Below, piece by piece: positions 1 to 7,183 of a stretch of DNA of 62,887 bases. A model generated the notes under the pieces. It made no database searches and was not told the DNA's origin. It saw nothing but the letters and a program-made list of their open reading frames with translations. The number at the start of each line of letters is the position of its first letter. Position 1 is the first letter of the stretch. The stretch comes from Streptomyces sp. T39 (GTDB taxonomy: Bacteria; Actinomycetota; Actinomycetes; Streptomycetales; Streptomycetaceae): the NCBI RefSeq assembly GCF_008042045.1, contig NZ_RDBP01000012.1, positions 2,316,459 to 2,379,345 of the forward strand, given 5' to 3'. Both the position numbers and the translations under genes were made by a program.

Positions 1-2
1 GG

Positions 3-947
3 AGTGCCTCGGCCCCGCTCCACCCCGCCGCGCCGCAGGCACCGCTGCGGGTCGTCGTCGCCGACGACAACCCCGTGGTCCGGGCGGGGCTCACCGTCCT
101 GCTCGGCGGACGCGAGGACATCGCCGTCGTCGCCGAGGCGGCCGACGGGGCCGAGGCACTCCGGGCCGCCCGGACCCACCGGCCGGACGTCATCCTGCTC
201 GACGTCCGCATGCCCGGCGTCGACGGCATCTCCGCCCTGCCGTACCTGGCCCAGGCGGCCCCCGTGATGATGCTGACGTACAGCCGGGAGAACGAGATCG
301 TGCACGAGGCCCTGCGCCTCGGTGCCGGCGGCTACCTCGTGCACGGCGAGTTCACCGCCGATCAGCTGGTGGCCGCGGTGCGGGACGTGAAGGAGGGGCG
401 GGCCCACTTCACGGCCACGGCCGCGAACGCCCTGCTGGCGCGGTTCCGTCAGGACGGGGGCCCGGCAGGCGCGCGGGCCCTGCCGGACGGGCTCGGTGCC
501 GCGTACGGCCCGCCGCCGTATCCGGTCCAGCCGCCGGGGCCGTTCGGGGGCCAAGCGCCGCCCGGGAGCCGGGACGCCCGTCCGATTGTCTCGACTTCAT
601 CGAATCCCGGCGAAGTTGCTTCGCATCTGCAATCGAATGTGGGACAGTCGTCCGTACGGCCGGGGGGTGGCACGGGTCCGCATGCCGACACCTCCCAACA
701 GGCCCGCGACAGAAGCGAGTTCGGTCTGAGTTCGAGGGAGGTGGAGGTGATGGACCTGATCGCGTCGGGCATGAGCAACCAGCAGATCGCCGCCACCTGT
801 TTCATCAGTGAGAAGACGGTCAAGAACCACATCAACCGCATCTTCGCGAAGCTGCACAGCACCAGCCGGAGCGAGGCCATCGCGATCTGGATCGGCACCG
901 CACGGACCGGCCACGGGTTCGGCAGGGGGGTGACGGGGCGTGGATGA
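3..947 (+). CDS. LuxR-family response regulator (5' partial)
   Basis: The frame is open from the first bases of the window, so the start lies upstream. An N-terminal receiver domain is visible: the acidic pocket VVVADDN, the phosphoacceptor Asp in ILLDVRMPG, and a Thr/Tyr switch region. A disordered linker of about 100 residues follows, then a LuxR/GerE helix-turn-helix starting at LSSREVEVMDLIASG with the recognition helix SEKTVKNHINRIF. It is a DNA-binding response regulator acting on transcription in the cytoplasm. No partner kinase is visible in the window. It lies directly before the Flp-pilin/toxin cluster and is the obvious candidate for binding the palindrome repeated at four promoters there; that link is inference. 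Confidence 0.9.
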   Translation, partial: SASAPLHPAAPQAPLRVVVADDNPVVRAGLTVLLGGREDIAVVAEAADGAEALRAARTHRPDVILLDVRMPGVDGISALPYLAQAAPVMMLTYSRENEIVHEALRLGAGGYLVHGEFTADQLVAAVRDVKEGRAHFTATAANALLARFRQDGGPAGARALPDGLGAAYGPPPYPVQPPGPFGGQAPPGSRDARPIVSTSSNPGEVASHLQSNVGQSSVRPGGGTGPHADTSQQARDRSEFGLSSREVEVMDLIASGMSNQQIAATCFISEKTVKNHINRIFAKLHSTSRSEAIAIWIGTARTGHGFGRGVTGRG

Positions 948-1017
948 GCGCACCACCGCCGACCGCGGGGCCCAGGCGCCCCCGGCGGAGGCCCAACTCC
1001 GCGTTTGGGCCCCTCAA

Positions 1018-1062
1018 TGGGCCCAGGGACCCTCTTCCGGGACCCCTCGTCCCGCGTACGTT
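1018..1062 (+). promoter_or_regulatory. Palindromic operator plus -10 box before the Flp operon
   Basis: TGGGCCCAGGGACCCT at 1018-1033 fits TGGGYCCNNGGRCCCA except for the last base. A -10 candidate TACGTT lies at 1057-1062, 24 bp downstream. Three further promoters in the cluster (3389, 5786, 7133) have the same arrangement. An overlapping arm pair, TGGGCCC...GGGCCCA with a 6-nt gap, also exists at 1006-1025. Confidence 0.5.
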
Positions 1063-1168
1063 TCCGGTGTCGAAAGCGGGGGGCACCGCACAGCCGGTGG
1101 ACCCGCGGACGACACCGAGACTTACGCGTCGGCCGGCCAGCGGTCGGCCGAACCCGAAGGGGGACGAC

Positions 1169-1408
1169 ATGTCGAACGACACTCTGCTGAAGGCCACCGT
1201 CAACACGCAGCTGCGCGTCAACGGCTGGAAGAACACGGTCGTCCGTCGGATGACCGACCGCGAGCGCTCCAAGGGCCAGACGGCGCTGGAGTACCTGGGC
1301 ATCATCATGGTCGTCGTGGTGATCATCGGTGCGATCGTCGGCACGGGCATCGGCGGCAAGATCACGCAGAAGATCAACGAGCAGATCGACAAGATCAAGG
1401 CCGGCTGA
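1169..1408 (+). CDS. Flp-type (type IVb) prepilin-like protein
   Basis: A 79-residue protein. ATG 1169 follows AAGGGGGAC, a good ribosome binding site; longer versions of the frame run into non-coding-like sequence. After a basic leader of 36 residues comes the class III prepilin signal GQTALEY: cleavage would follow Gly36 and leave Glu at position +5 and Tyr at +6, as in Flp pilins. A single hydrophobic helix (IIMVVVVIIGAIVG) and a short charged tail follow. It is probably processed by the A24 peptidase at 7184 and inserted in or assembled on the membrane. The next gene starts within about 6 nt of its stop, so the two are probably co-transcribed. No pilus assembly ATPase (TadA) or TadB/C is in the window. 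Confidence 0.85.
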   Translation: MSNDTLLKATVNTQLRVNGWKNTVVRRMTDRERSKGQTALEYLGIIMVVVVIIGAIVGTGIGGKITQKINEQIDKIKAG

Positions 1409-1413
1409 GCCGC

Positions 1414-2010
1414 TTGCGCCACCGCAGCACGAAGGATCAAGGGCAGGCATTCCCCATCTATCTGGTGATGGTGGGGGGCCTGCTCTTCCTCGCGTTCGCA
1501 TTCTTCGCAGTCGGACAGGCATCGGCGACCCGGAACACGGCCCAGGGCGCGGCGGACGCCGCGGCACTCGCGGCGGCCCAGGACGCCCGCGCGAAGCTCA
1601 CGGCCGAATGGCTCGACGCACTCCAGGACCCGACCGCGTGGCGGGACATCTTCGACGGCTACGCGCCGATCACCCCCTCGTGCGGGGTGGCCGCGCAGTT
1701 CGCGGCCAAGAACGGCGCGGTCCTCGACGGGGTGCCGGGCTGCAGGCCCGAACCGGGCATTCCGCTGACCTTCAGCGTCAGTGTCAAGACGCAGAAGCCC
1801 GTCGGCGACTCGGTCATCCCCGGCACGGAGGCCAAGTTCGGCACAGCCGACGCCAAGGCCGCCGTCAAGCCGCTGTGCACGTTCGAGCTTCCCGACGACC
1901 TCGACCTCCTTCCCGTGCTCGACTGCACGACAGGCAGCTGGGATCTCGAGGACAGCCTGACGGACCTCCCCGACGCGAAGGACCTCTTCGACGTCCGGTT
2001 GGTCGACTGA
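1414..2010 (+). CDS. TadE/TadG-like membrane-anchored secreted protein
   Basis: A protein of about 198 residues. There is no ATG or GTG near the beginning of the conserved part. The start is probably TTG 1414, or CTG 1405, coupled to the end of the pilin gene, so this start is uncertain. The N-terminus DQGQAFPIYLVMVGGLLF resembles TadE/TadG minor pilins: Gly-Gln followed by a Tyr and a long hydrophobic helix, then NTAQGAADAAALAAAQ. The rest is extracellular, with cysteines at about residues 90, 107, 154 and 173 that could form disulfides. It belongs with the Flp gene as a pseudopilin or surface component. Function beyond the family resemblance is not visible. Confidence 0.75.
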   Translation: MRHRSTKDQGQAFPIYLVMVGGLLFLAFAFFAVGQASATRNTAQGAADAAALAAAQDARAKLTAEWLDALQDPTAWRDIFDGYAPITPSCGVAAQFAAKNGAVLDGVPGCRPEPGIPLTFSVSVKTQKPVGDSVIPGTEAKFGTADAKAAVKPLCTFELPDDLDLLPVLDCTTGSWDLEDSLTDLPDAKDLFDVRLVD

Positions 2011-2039
2011 TAGCGAATACGAGAGAAGGAATTCCAGTC

Positions 2040-2636
2040 ATGAGCATTCGGCATGTCCTGAAGGCCCGCAGAGGGGCAGCAGCGGCGGTGATCACCGCTG
2101 GGCTCGTCTTCACCATGGCCGGTTGCGGTGGCGGCGACGGCAAGCAGGACGACCAGGACAAGTCAAGCTCGTCCAGCAAGCCGGCCGAGAAGGAGAAGGA
2201 GGGGTCGGGCGGGACGTCCGCGCAGCCCGATCCCGACCAGGTGATCGCCACGGTCAAGGGACGTGACGGGATGGTCCTGGTGATCAACTCCGTCGAGCGT
2301 GACAGCGGGGGCTTCGTCACGGTCAACGGCCAGGTGGAGAACACCGGCAGTGCCGCCTACTACGCGACGACGGAATGGCGCGGCACCGAGGAGGAGCTGC
2401 GCGGCGGAGGCCAGTCCGTCGGCGGGGCCACGCTGGTCGACAAGGCCGGCAAGAAGCGTTACTACGTGCTGCGCGACACGGACGGCCGCTGCCTGTGCAC
2501 CTCGGGCTTCACCCAGGTCGACGCGGGCAAGAAGCTCCCGATCTTCATGCAGTTCCCGGCACCTCCGGAGTCGACGACCGAAGTCGACTTCCAGTTGCCC
2601 TCCTTCCCGAACGCCACGCTCGAGATCACGGGGTGA
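2040..2636 (+). CDS. Secreted lipoprotein of unknown function
   Basis: 198 residues from ATG 2040, with AGAAGGA seven bases upstream. A basic N-terminus (MSIRHVLKARRG), a hydrophobic stretch and a lipobox MAGC at about residues 26-29 predict lipidation and anchoring outside the membrane. A Ser/Lys/Asp-rich spacer follows, then a compact domain of about 130 residues (VIATVKGRDGMVLVINSV onward) with a CLC motif. It is third in the Flp operon and its stop overlaps the GTG start of the OmpA-domain gene. No enzymatic motif was recognised. A structural or assembly role at the cell surface is inferred from the operon only. Confidence 0.75.
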   Translation: MSIRHVLKARRGAAAAVITAGLVFTMAGCGGGDGKQDDQDKSSSSSKPAEKEKEGSGGTSAQPDPDQVIATVKGRDGMVLVINSVERDSGGFVTVNGQVENTGSAAYYATTEWRGTEEELRGGGQSVGGATLVDKAGKKRYYVLRDTDGRCLCTSGFTQVDAGKKLPIFMQFPAPPESTTEVDFQLPSFPNATLEITG

Positions 2637-3298
2637 CGGCGGCCATGACACGGTCACAAGCGCGCAGAGCCCCCGTCCGCGTCACAGCGGCGGTCTTCAT
2701 GGCCTCTGCGGTCGTGGCGGCGGCACAGGTGGTGTCCGCCGTTCCCGCCCGCGCCGACGAGAAGCCCAGCGTCCCGCCGGGTACCGAAGCCTCCGCCGAA
2801 CCTCCTGTGCAGGTGGACGCGGACTCGCCCGGCCTCAAGATGGTCGACGGCGCGACCCTCGCACCCGCCAAGGTCCTCGACATCAAGTCCGTCATCGAGT
2901 CCGAGGGCGGCGAGGAACGCCGCGAGGACACCAACTCGGACGTGAAGTACGCACTCCAGGCCGAAGTGCTCTTCGGCAAGGACAGCGCGAAGCTCAGCCC
3001 TGCGGCGAACGGACGCATCCAGGCCATCGCCGCCGAGATCACGAAGGAGAACGCGAAGAAGGTCCGCATCTTCGGGTTCACCGACAACCTCGGTTCCTCG
3101 GCGCACGGCGACGTGCTGTCGAAGGAGCGGGCCGACGCCGTGCACTCGGTGCTGGCCAAGGCGCTGAGCGACGCCGGGATCACCTACGAGGTCCGCGGCT
3201 ACGGGGAGCAGTTCCCCATCGCCGACAACTCGAACGAAGAGGGCCGCAAGAAGAACCGCCGCGTGGAGGTCTCGTACCCGCGCGGAGCGGGCGGCTGA
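2633..3298 (+). CDS. Secreted OmpA-like peptidoglycan-binding protein
   Basis: 221 residues. GTG 2633 overlaps the preceding stop (GTGA), which suggests translational coupling; ATG 2645 is an alternative. A signal peptide runs to about residue 40, ending VPARA before DEKP. The C-terminal half is an OmpA domain: it opens with VLFGKDSAKLSPAANGRI, continues through FGFTDNLGSS and LSKERADAVHSVLAKAL, and ends GRKKNRRVEV, including the Asp and Arg that contact diaminopimelate in this family. It should bind peptidoglycan in the wall. In an actinomycete pilin-like operon it may anchor the complex to the wall. Confidence 0.85.
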   Translation: MTAAMTRSQARRAPVRVTAAVFMASAVVAAAQVVSAVPARADEKPSVPPGTEASAEPPVQVDADSPGLKMVDGATLAPAKVLDIKSVIESEGGEERREDTNSDVKYALQAEVLFGKDSAKLSPAANGRIQAIAAEITKENAKKVRIFGFTDNLGSSAHGDVLSKERADAVHSVLAKALSDAGITYEVRGYGEQFPIADNSNEEGRKKNRRVEVSYPRGAGG

Positions 3299-3388
3299 TG
3301 CGCCTGCCGCACGGGTGACGGCCGGCCGCCTCCGGGTGGGCCGGCCGTCGTCGTCCGGCGGCTCGACGCGGCGCATTGAGCCCGCTGT

Positions 3389-3432
3389 TGGGCCCGGGGG
3401 CCCATGACGCGGCCCCCGTTCCTCCCTAGCGT
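3389..3432 (+). promoter_or_regulatory. Palindromic operator and leaderless promoter of the toxin gene
   Basis: Perfect palindrome TGGGCCCGGGGGCCCA at 3389-3404, a possible -35 TGACGC at 3405-3410 and -10 TAGCGT at 3427-3432. The ATG at 3440 lies seven bases after the -10, so the message is probably leaderless. The palindrome adjoins the -35, the position expected for an activator. Confidence 0.6.
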
Positions 3433-3439
3433 GGCGAGC

Positions 3440-5089
3440 ATGTCTGTACTGGGGGAAGCACGCAGGGTCCTGCGCCGCCGTGTGCGGCGCGGCATGCCGC
3501 GCACGGACACACGCCTGCTCGGGCTGCGCAGGCGGCGCAGGGGGGACCGGGGCCAGACACCGCTGGAGTACGTCGGCCTCGGTCTGGTGGTCGTGGCGAT
3601 CATCGGCGCCCTGGTGGCGACCGGGATCGGGCAGGAGCTGACGGTGAAGATCGGCGCCCAGGTGTGCCGTATCACCGGCGGCGGCGACTGCGGCTCCGGC
3701 GGCGGTGTCACCGAGGCGCGGGACGGCGAGCAGGACGAGGAAGGGCAGGGGGACGACACCGCCCCCGCCGACCGCCCCGTCGACGACTCCGGCGACCCCC
3801 AGCAGAAGTCCCCCGAGCAGATCGCCTACGAGAAGGCGCTGAAGGATCTCCAGGACGCCCGGTCCGCCGAGAAGGCGGACCAGGACAAGGCGATCCAGGC
3901 GGCCAAGGAACTGGCGAAGATCCTCGCGGACGAACTCGGCATCACCGACGCCCTCGACTGCATCACCGAGGGCGACATGGGCGCGTGCACCGAGACGCTC
4001 GTCAACGTGCTGCTCAGTCTCGTGGGCGGCGCGGTCGGCAAGCTGGCCGCCAAGTACGGGGCGCCGTGGAAGTGGAAGAAGGCGTACGAGCTCATCCAGA
4101 AGCTCAAGAAGCACGGCGGCGACCTGTACGACGGCCTCACCGGGCTGCTCAAGAACCGCAAGAAGGTCAAGGACGCCCAGCAGGCCCTCGACGACGCCAA
4201 GAAGAAGTACGACCCCGAGAAACAGAAACCCGACGACAAGAAGCCGGACGACAAGCCGACCACCTGCCCCGTCCGGCACAGCTTCCTGCCCGGCACGCCG
4301 GTGCTGCTCGCCGACGGGCGGCGGGTTCCGATCGAGACCGTGCGCGTCGGCGACCGGGTGGCCGCGGCCGACCCCCTCAGCGGGGTGACGGGCGGCCGGC
4401 AGGTCACCAGGACGTTCACGACGCACGACGACAAGGAGTTCACCCGGCTCACCGTGCGGACCCCGTCCGGGACCGCGTCCGTGACGGCGACCGACACCCA
4501 CCCGTTCTGGCTGGACGACGAGGGGCGCTGGGCCGACGCCGGGGACGTCCGCGCCGGGGACCTGCTCCGCTCCGAGCGCGGCGGCGGCATGGAGGTCCTG
4601 GCGGTCCGGCACTTCGTGCGGCAGCGCACGACCCACGACCTCGCCGTCGACGGCGTGCACACCTACTTCGTGGGCGTGGGCTCCGCCAACGCCCTGGTGC
4701 ACAACAACGACTGCGACATGTCCGACGAGGAGGTCGAGGCGGCCCGCAAGCCGGACGTCGGGGAGGGCGACGACCCGAAGAAGTTCAAGGACCACTTCCT
4801 GCGGCACAAGAAGCTGATCGAGGACGCGCTCGGCACCAAGTACAAGAAGCTCAAGGAGGACGGCCCGCGCTTCCGCCAGGACATCGCGGACGCGATCAAG
4901 GACGGCACGTTCGAACTCGTCGGCAAGGGCACGCTGAAGAAGGGCGAGCCGGAGGGCCTGATCTATCGTGGCAAGGGCGTGACGATCGTCCTGCGGGAGA
5001 ACGGCGACTTCTGGACCGCTCTGAAGTCGGGCGAGGGCCTGGACACCGGCATCCAGATCACCAAGAAGGTGCCGAAGAAGGAAGGCTGA
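3440..5089 (+). CDS. Polymorphic toxin: Flp-pilin-like N-terminus, HINT domain, C-terminal toxin domain
   Basis: 549 residues from ATG 3440, chosen over the longer frame because the -10 box TAGCGT ends seven bases upstream. A very basic leader (residues 1-37) is followed by the class III prepilin signal GQTPLEY (Gly38, Glu43) and one hydrophobic helix. Residues about 90-275 are charged, with Lys-rich helical stretches. Residues 276-423 are a HINT (intein/hedgehog-like) autoprotease domain: it opens at Cys276 (CPVRHSFLPGTPVLL), has TDTHPFW, and ends ALVHN. Domains of this type release a C-terminal toxin. The last 126 residues (KFKDHFLRHKKLIEDALG; then YRGKGVTIVLRENGDF) would be the toxin. His/Lys spacing and the GVTIVL strand recall BECR-fold RNases, but I could not place it in a family. 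The next gene, 4 nt away, is the likely immunity gene. Confidence 0.85.
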   Translation: MSVLGEARRVLRRRVRRGMPRTDTRLLGLRRRRRGDRGQTPLEYVGLGLVVVAIIGALVATGIGQELTVKIGAQVCRITGGGDCGSGGGVTEARDGEQDEEGQGDDTAPADRPVDDSGDPQQKSPEQIAYEKALKDLQDARSAEKADQDKAIQAAKELAKILADELGITDALDCITEGDMGACTETLVNVLLSLVGGAVGKLAAKYGAPWKWKKAYELIQKLKKHGGDLYDGLTGLLKNRKKVKDAQQALDDAKKKYDPEKQKPDDKKPDDKPTTCPVRHSFLPGTPVLLADGRRVPIETVRVGDRVAAADPLSGVTGGRQVTRTFTTHDDKEFTRLTVRTPSGTASVTATDTHPFWLDDEGRWADAGDVRAGDLLRSERGGGMEVLAVRHFVRQRTTHDLAVDGVHTYFVGVGSANALVHNNDCDMSDEEVEAARKPDVGEGDDPKKFKDHFLRHKKLIEDALGTKYKKLKEDGPRFRQDIADAIKDGTFELVGKGTLKKGEPEGLIYRGKGVTIVLRENGDFWTALKSGEGLDTGIQITKKVPKKEG

Positions 5090-5093
5090 GCGG

Positions 5094-5636
5094 ATGAACA
5101 GCGTGGCGCGGCAGGTCGCGGGGCTGCTGGACGGGCGACGCGTCCGCGATGTGCTCGTCCCGGGGTGGATCGACCGCGACGAGCAGATCGTGGAGTTCCG
5201 GCCGCAGCCGCTGGTGGTGTGGCTGCGGCTCGACCTCGGGGTGGTGCGGCTGTCGGCCGAGGAGCAGTTCGGCAGCCTCGGGGTCCGCTCCGGCTCCACC
5301 CCCGACTGGTCCGACGTCCCGCTCCTCGCCGAGTCGGAGTACGAGATCGCCCTCGCCTCCTGGAGCGAGCAGCTGTTCGGGGACGGCCGGGGCGACCTCG
5401 CGTGGACCGGACTGCGGTCCTACGAGACCGATGACGGACACACCACGGTGATGGCCCTCGACCTGGAAGGCGACCACACGCTCTTCGTCGACCCCACGTG
5501 GACGTTCGGCATCCGTGTCGGCAACGCGGCCGACGAGCGCACATGGGTGGAGCTGTACGGCGGCGACCGGGCACCGCGGGCGTGGTGGCCGGCCGCTTCG
5601 GGCGTCGCCCAGCGGCCCGGGGGCGCGGGCGGATGA
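5094..5636 (+). CDS. Probable cognate immunity protein
   Basis: 180 residues; ATG 5094 starts 4 nt after the toxin stop. It is a soluble acidic alpha/beta protein with no signal peptide or membrane segment. No catalytic motif or named family was recognised; WTGLRSYETDDGHTTVMALDL and the Trp-rich C-terminal part are its most distinctive stretches. Position right after a polymorphic toxin, lack of export signal and acidic composition fit an immunity protein that neutralises the toxin in the cytoplasm. That assignment is contextual. Confidence 0.65.
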   Translation: MNSVARQVAGLLDGRRVRDVLVPGWIDRDEQIVEFRPQPLVVWLRLDLGVVRLSAEEQFGSLGVRSGSTPDWSDVPLLAESEYEIALASWSEQLFGDGRGDLAWTGLRSYETDDGHTTVMALDLEGDHTLFVDPTWTFGIRVGNAADERTWVELYGGDRAPRAWWPAASGVAQRPGGAGG

Positions 5637-5710
5637 GCGCGCGGCAGCACCCTGTGGCGGACCGGGGGACACGTCCCGCGGGCGGCCCCCGGCCCGCGCG
5701 GCTGCCGTGA
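5633..5710 (+). CDS. Possible coupled 25-residue ORF
   Basis: ATG 5633 overlaps the stop of the immunity gene (ATGA) and the frame encodes 25 residues, rich in Arg and Pro, before a stop. No homology was recognised and the composition is what random GC-rich DNA gives. Only the overlap supports it. Confidence 0.15.
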   Translation: MSARQHPVADRGTRPAGGPRPARLP

Positions 5711-5785
5711 AACGCCCGGAAAGGCCGGCCGGCCCTGCGCGGTTGCGGACCGCTGCCCGATCGGACGGCCCGTCCGGCCGGCGCG

Positions 5786-5830
5786 TGGGCCCTGGGGCCC
5801 ATGTCGCCGCGCCCGCGGGGTTGTTAGCGT
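5786..5830 (+). promoter_or_regulatory. Palindromic operator and promoter of the second lipoprotein gene
   Basis: Palindrome TGGGCCCTGGGGCCCA at 5786-5801, possible -35 TGTCGC at 5802-5807, -10 TAGCGT at 5825-5830. Same geometry as at 3389 and 7133. Here the start codon is at 5863, so the message has a short leader with ribosome binding site CAGGGGAAC. Confidence 0.55.
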
Positions 5831-5862
5831 GCGGGGACACCGTCGAGCAGCAGGGGAACGGC

Positions 5863-6681
5863 ATGAGCACGGGGACCCGCAGGACCGTACGGAACACCGC
5901 CCGCCGGGTGGCGGGGGCCGCGGCCGCCGCCGTGCTCGCGCTGGGGGCGCTCACCGCCTGCCAGGACGAGGACACGCCGGACGACGGCGGCGGTGACGGC
6001 GGCCGGCCCGCCGCGTCGGCGTCCGCACCGGCCACGGAGGGCGCCGACGGGACTTTGGCCGCAGAGCCCTCCGTCCCGCCCTCCGACACCACGCCGAGCA
6101 GCGGCAAGGCGCTCACCGAGGACGGACTGGCGAAGGCCGCCCTCGCGACGGGCGAGGTGCCGGGCTTCGCGGTGACGCCCCTGCAGGGCGGCGAGGAGCC
6201 CGGGACGGAGAAGTCCGACGACCCCGACTGCGCTCCGCTCGCGGCGGTCGTCAACGGAGCGCCCGAACCGGCCGCGTCGGCCACCGTCTACCGCACGGCC
6301 GTCGACACGAGGGAGGAGGGCGAGGACACCCAGACCGTCGTCACCCTGATCCTCACCTCCCACCCGGACGGCGGCGCGGAGCAGGTCCTCTCCTCCCTGC
6401 GGTCCGCCGTCGGCGCGTGCGCGAAGGGCTTCACGGCCCGCGGCGGCGACGGGGTCTCGACGTACGCCGAGGTGAAGACGATCCGGGGGACGCGGGCGGG
6501 TGACGACTCGATCGCCTATCAGGTGACGGGCGCCCTGGGCGGCGACAAGATCCCGCTGGTGTTCCACGTCGTGCGGCGCGGGGCCACGGTCGTCACCTTC
6601 TACACGGCGAACTTCGTCGGCGGGACCACCCCGACCGTGCCGGACGAGCTGATCCTGAAGCAGACCGCCAAGCTCCCGTAG
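5863..6681 (+). CDS. Secreted lipoprotein of unknown function
   Basis: 272 residues from ATG 5863, preceded by CAGGGGAAC. An Arg-rich start, a hydrophobic segment and the lipobox LTAC at about residues 32-35 predict a lipoprotein. A Asp/Gly/Ala-rich linker of about 50 residues precedes a globular domain (LTEDGLAKAALATGEVPGFAV onward) that resembles the sensor-like or substrate-binding lipoproteins common in Streptomyces. It has its own promoter carrying the cluster palindrome, so it is probably co-regulated with the toxin and Flp genes. No enzymatic residues were recognised. Confidence 0.75.
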   Translation: MSTGTRRTVRNTARRVAGAAAAAVLALGALTACQDEDTPDDGGGDGGRPAASASAPATEGADGTLAAEPSVPPSDTTPSSGKALTEDGLAKAALATGEVPGFAVTPLQGGEEPGTEKSDDPDCAPLAAVVNGAPEPAASATVYRTAVDTREEGEDTQTVVTLILTSHPDGGAEQVLSSLRSAVGACAKGFTARGGDGVSTYAEVKTIRGTRAGDDSIAYQVTGALGGDKIPLVFHVVRRGATVVTFYTANFVGGTTPTVPDELILKQTAKLP

Positions 6682-6696
6682 GGCGACGGCCCGAGG

Positions 6697-7062
6697 TCAC
6701 GCCTTCCGGCCCCCCGTCACGGTCACCCGGGTGCCGGGCACCAGCCCCCAGGCCGCCATCGCCCCGGCCTCCGCCTCCAGCACATGGCGGGCGCGCAGGC
6801 GGACCGCCCCGAGCCGGCCGGGCCGCATCGTGTGCACGTGCAGGACGCGCAACTCCTTGTCCAGGTAGGCCACGTCGATGGCGAAGCGCATCCGGAAGGT
6901 GTGGACGCTGTTGCACGGGGTCAGCAGGATCGCCCCGTCGACACCGTCCCTGCCGAGCAGCCCCCGGGTGCGCGTCCGGTAGGACGCGGCGACGAGCAGC
7001 GCCACCGGCGCCTCGTGTCCGGGTATCCGCAACTCCGCCGTGCCGTCCCGCCATCCGCCCAT
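6697..7062 (-). CDS. DUF192 family protein
   Basis: 121 residues. ATG 7062 is chosen because TACGGT lies at 7075-7070, six to seven bases upstream, giving a leaderless promoter; the longer frame begins in low-complexity sequence. The DUF192 core is clear: RTRGLLGRDGVDGAILLTPCNSVHTFRMRFAIDVAYLD, then a later Trp-Gly-Pro-Gly stretch. DUF192 proteins are small beta-barrels of unknown function. No signal peptide is present with this start. It is divergent from the prepilin peptidase gene and often accompanies pilus-type genes in actinobacteria. Confidence 0.85.
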   Translation of the reverse strand: MGGWRDGTAELRIPGHEAPVALLVAASYRTRTRGLLGRDGVDGAILLTPCNSVHTFRMRFAIDVAYLDKELRVLHVHTMRPGRLGAVRLRARHVLEAEAGAMAAWGLVPGTRVTVTGGRKA

Positions 7063-7132
7063 GGCGCAGACCGTATCGCCCTGCCTCCCCGGCGGGGAGG
7101 GGTCGGGGGATTGGGTCCGTGCGTCCCGTGTC

Positions 7133-7177
7133 TGGGTCCCCGGACCCATGACGGCGCGGCGGGCTCCGGCCTAGGGT
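7133..7177 (+). promoter_or_regulatory. Palindromic operator and leaderless promoter of the prepilin peptidase gene
   Basis: Perfect palindrome TGGGTCCCCGGACCCA at 7133-7148, possible -35 TGACGG at 7149-7154, -10 TAGGGT at 7172-7177, GTG start at 7184. The two inner bases that differ from the other sites (T/A in place of C/G) change together on both arms, which supports a real dyad. Confidence 0.6.
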
Positions 7178-7183
7178 CCTGCC

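Noticed and set aside
2654..5299. Long open frame of 881 codons on the minus strand across the OmpA and toxin genes
   Set aside because: It is a shadow caused by high GC at third positions; the plus-strand frames have recognisable domains and proper starts.
5633..5710. 25-codon coupled ORF as a firm gene
   Set aside because: Only the ATGA overlap supports it; listed with low confidence.
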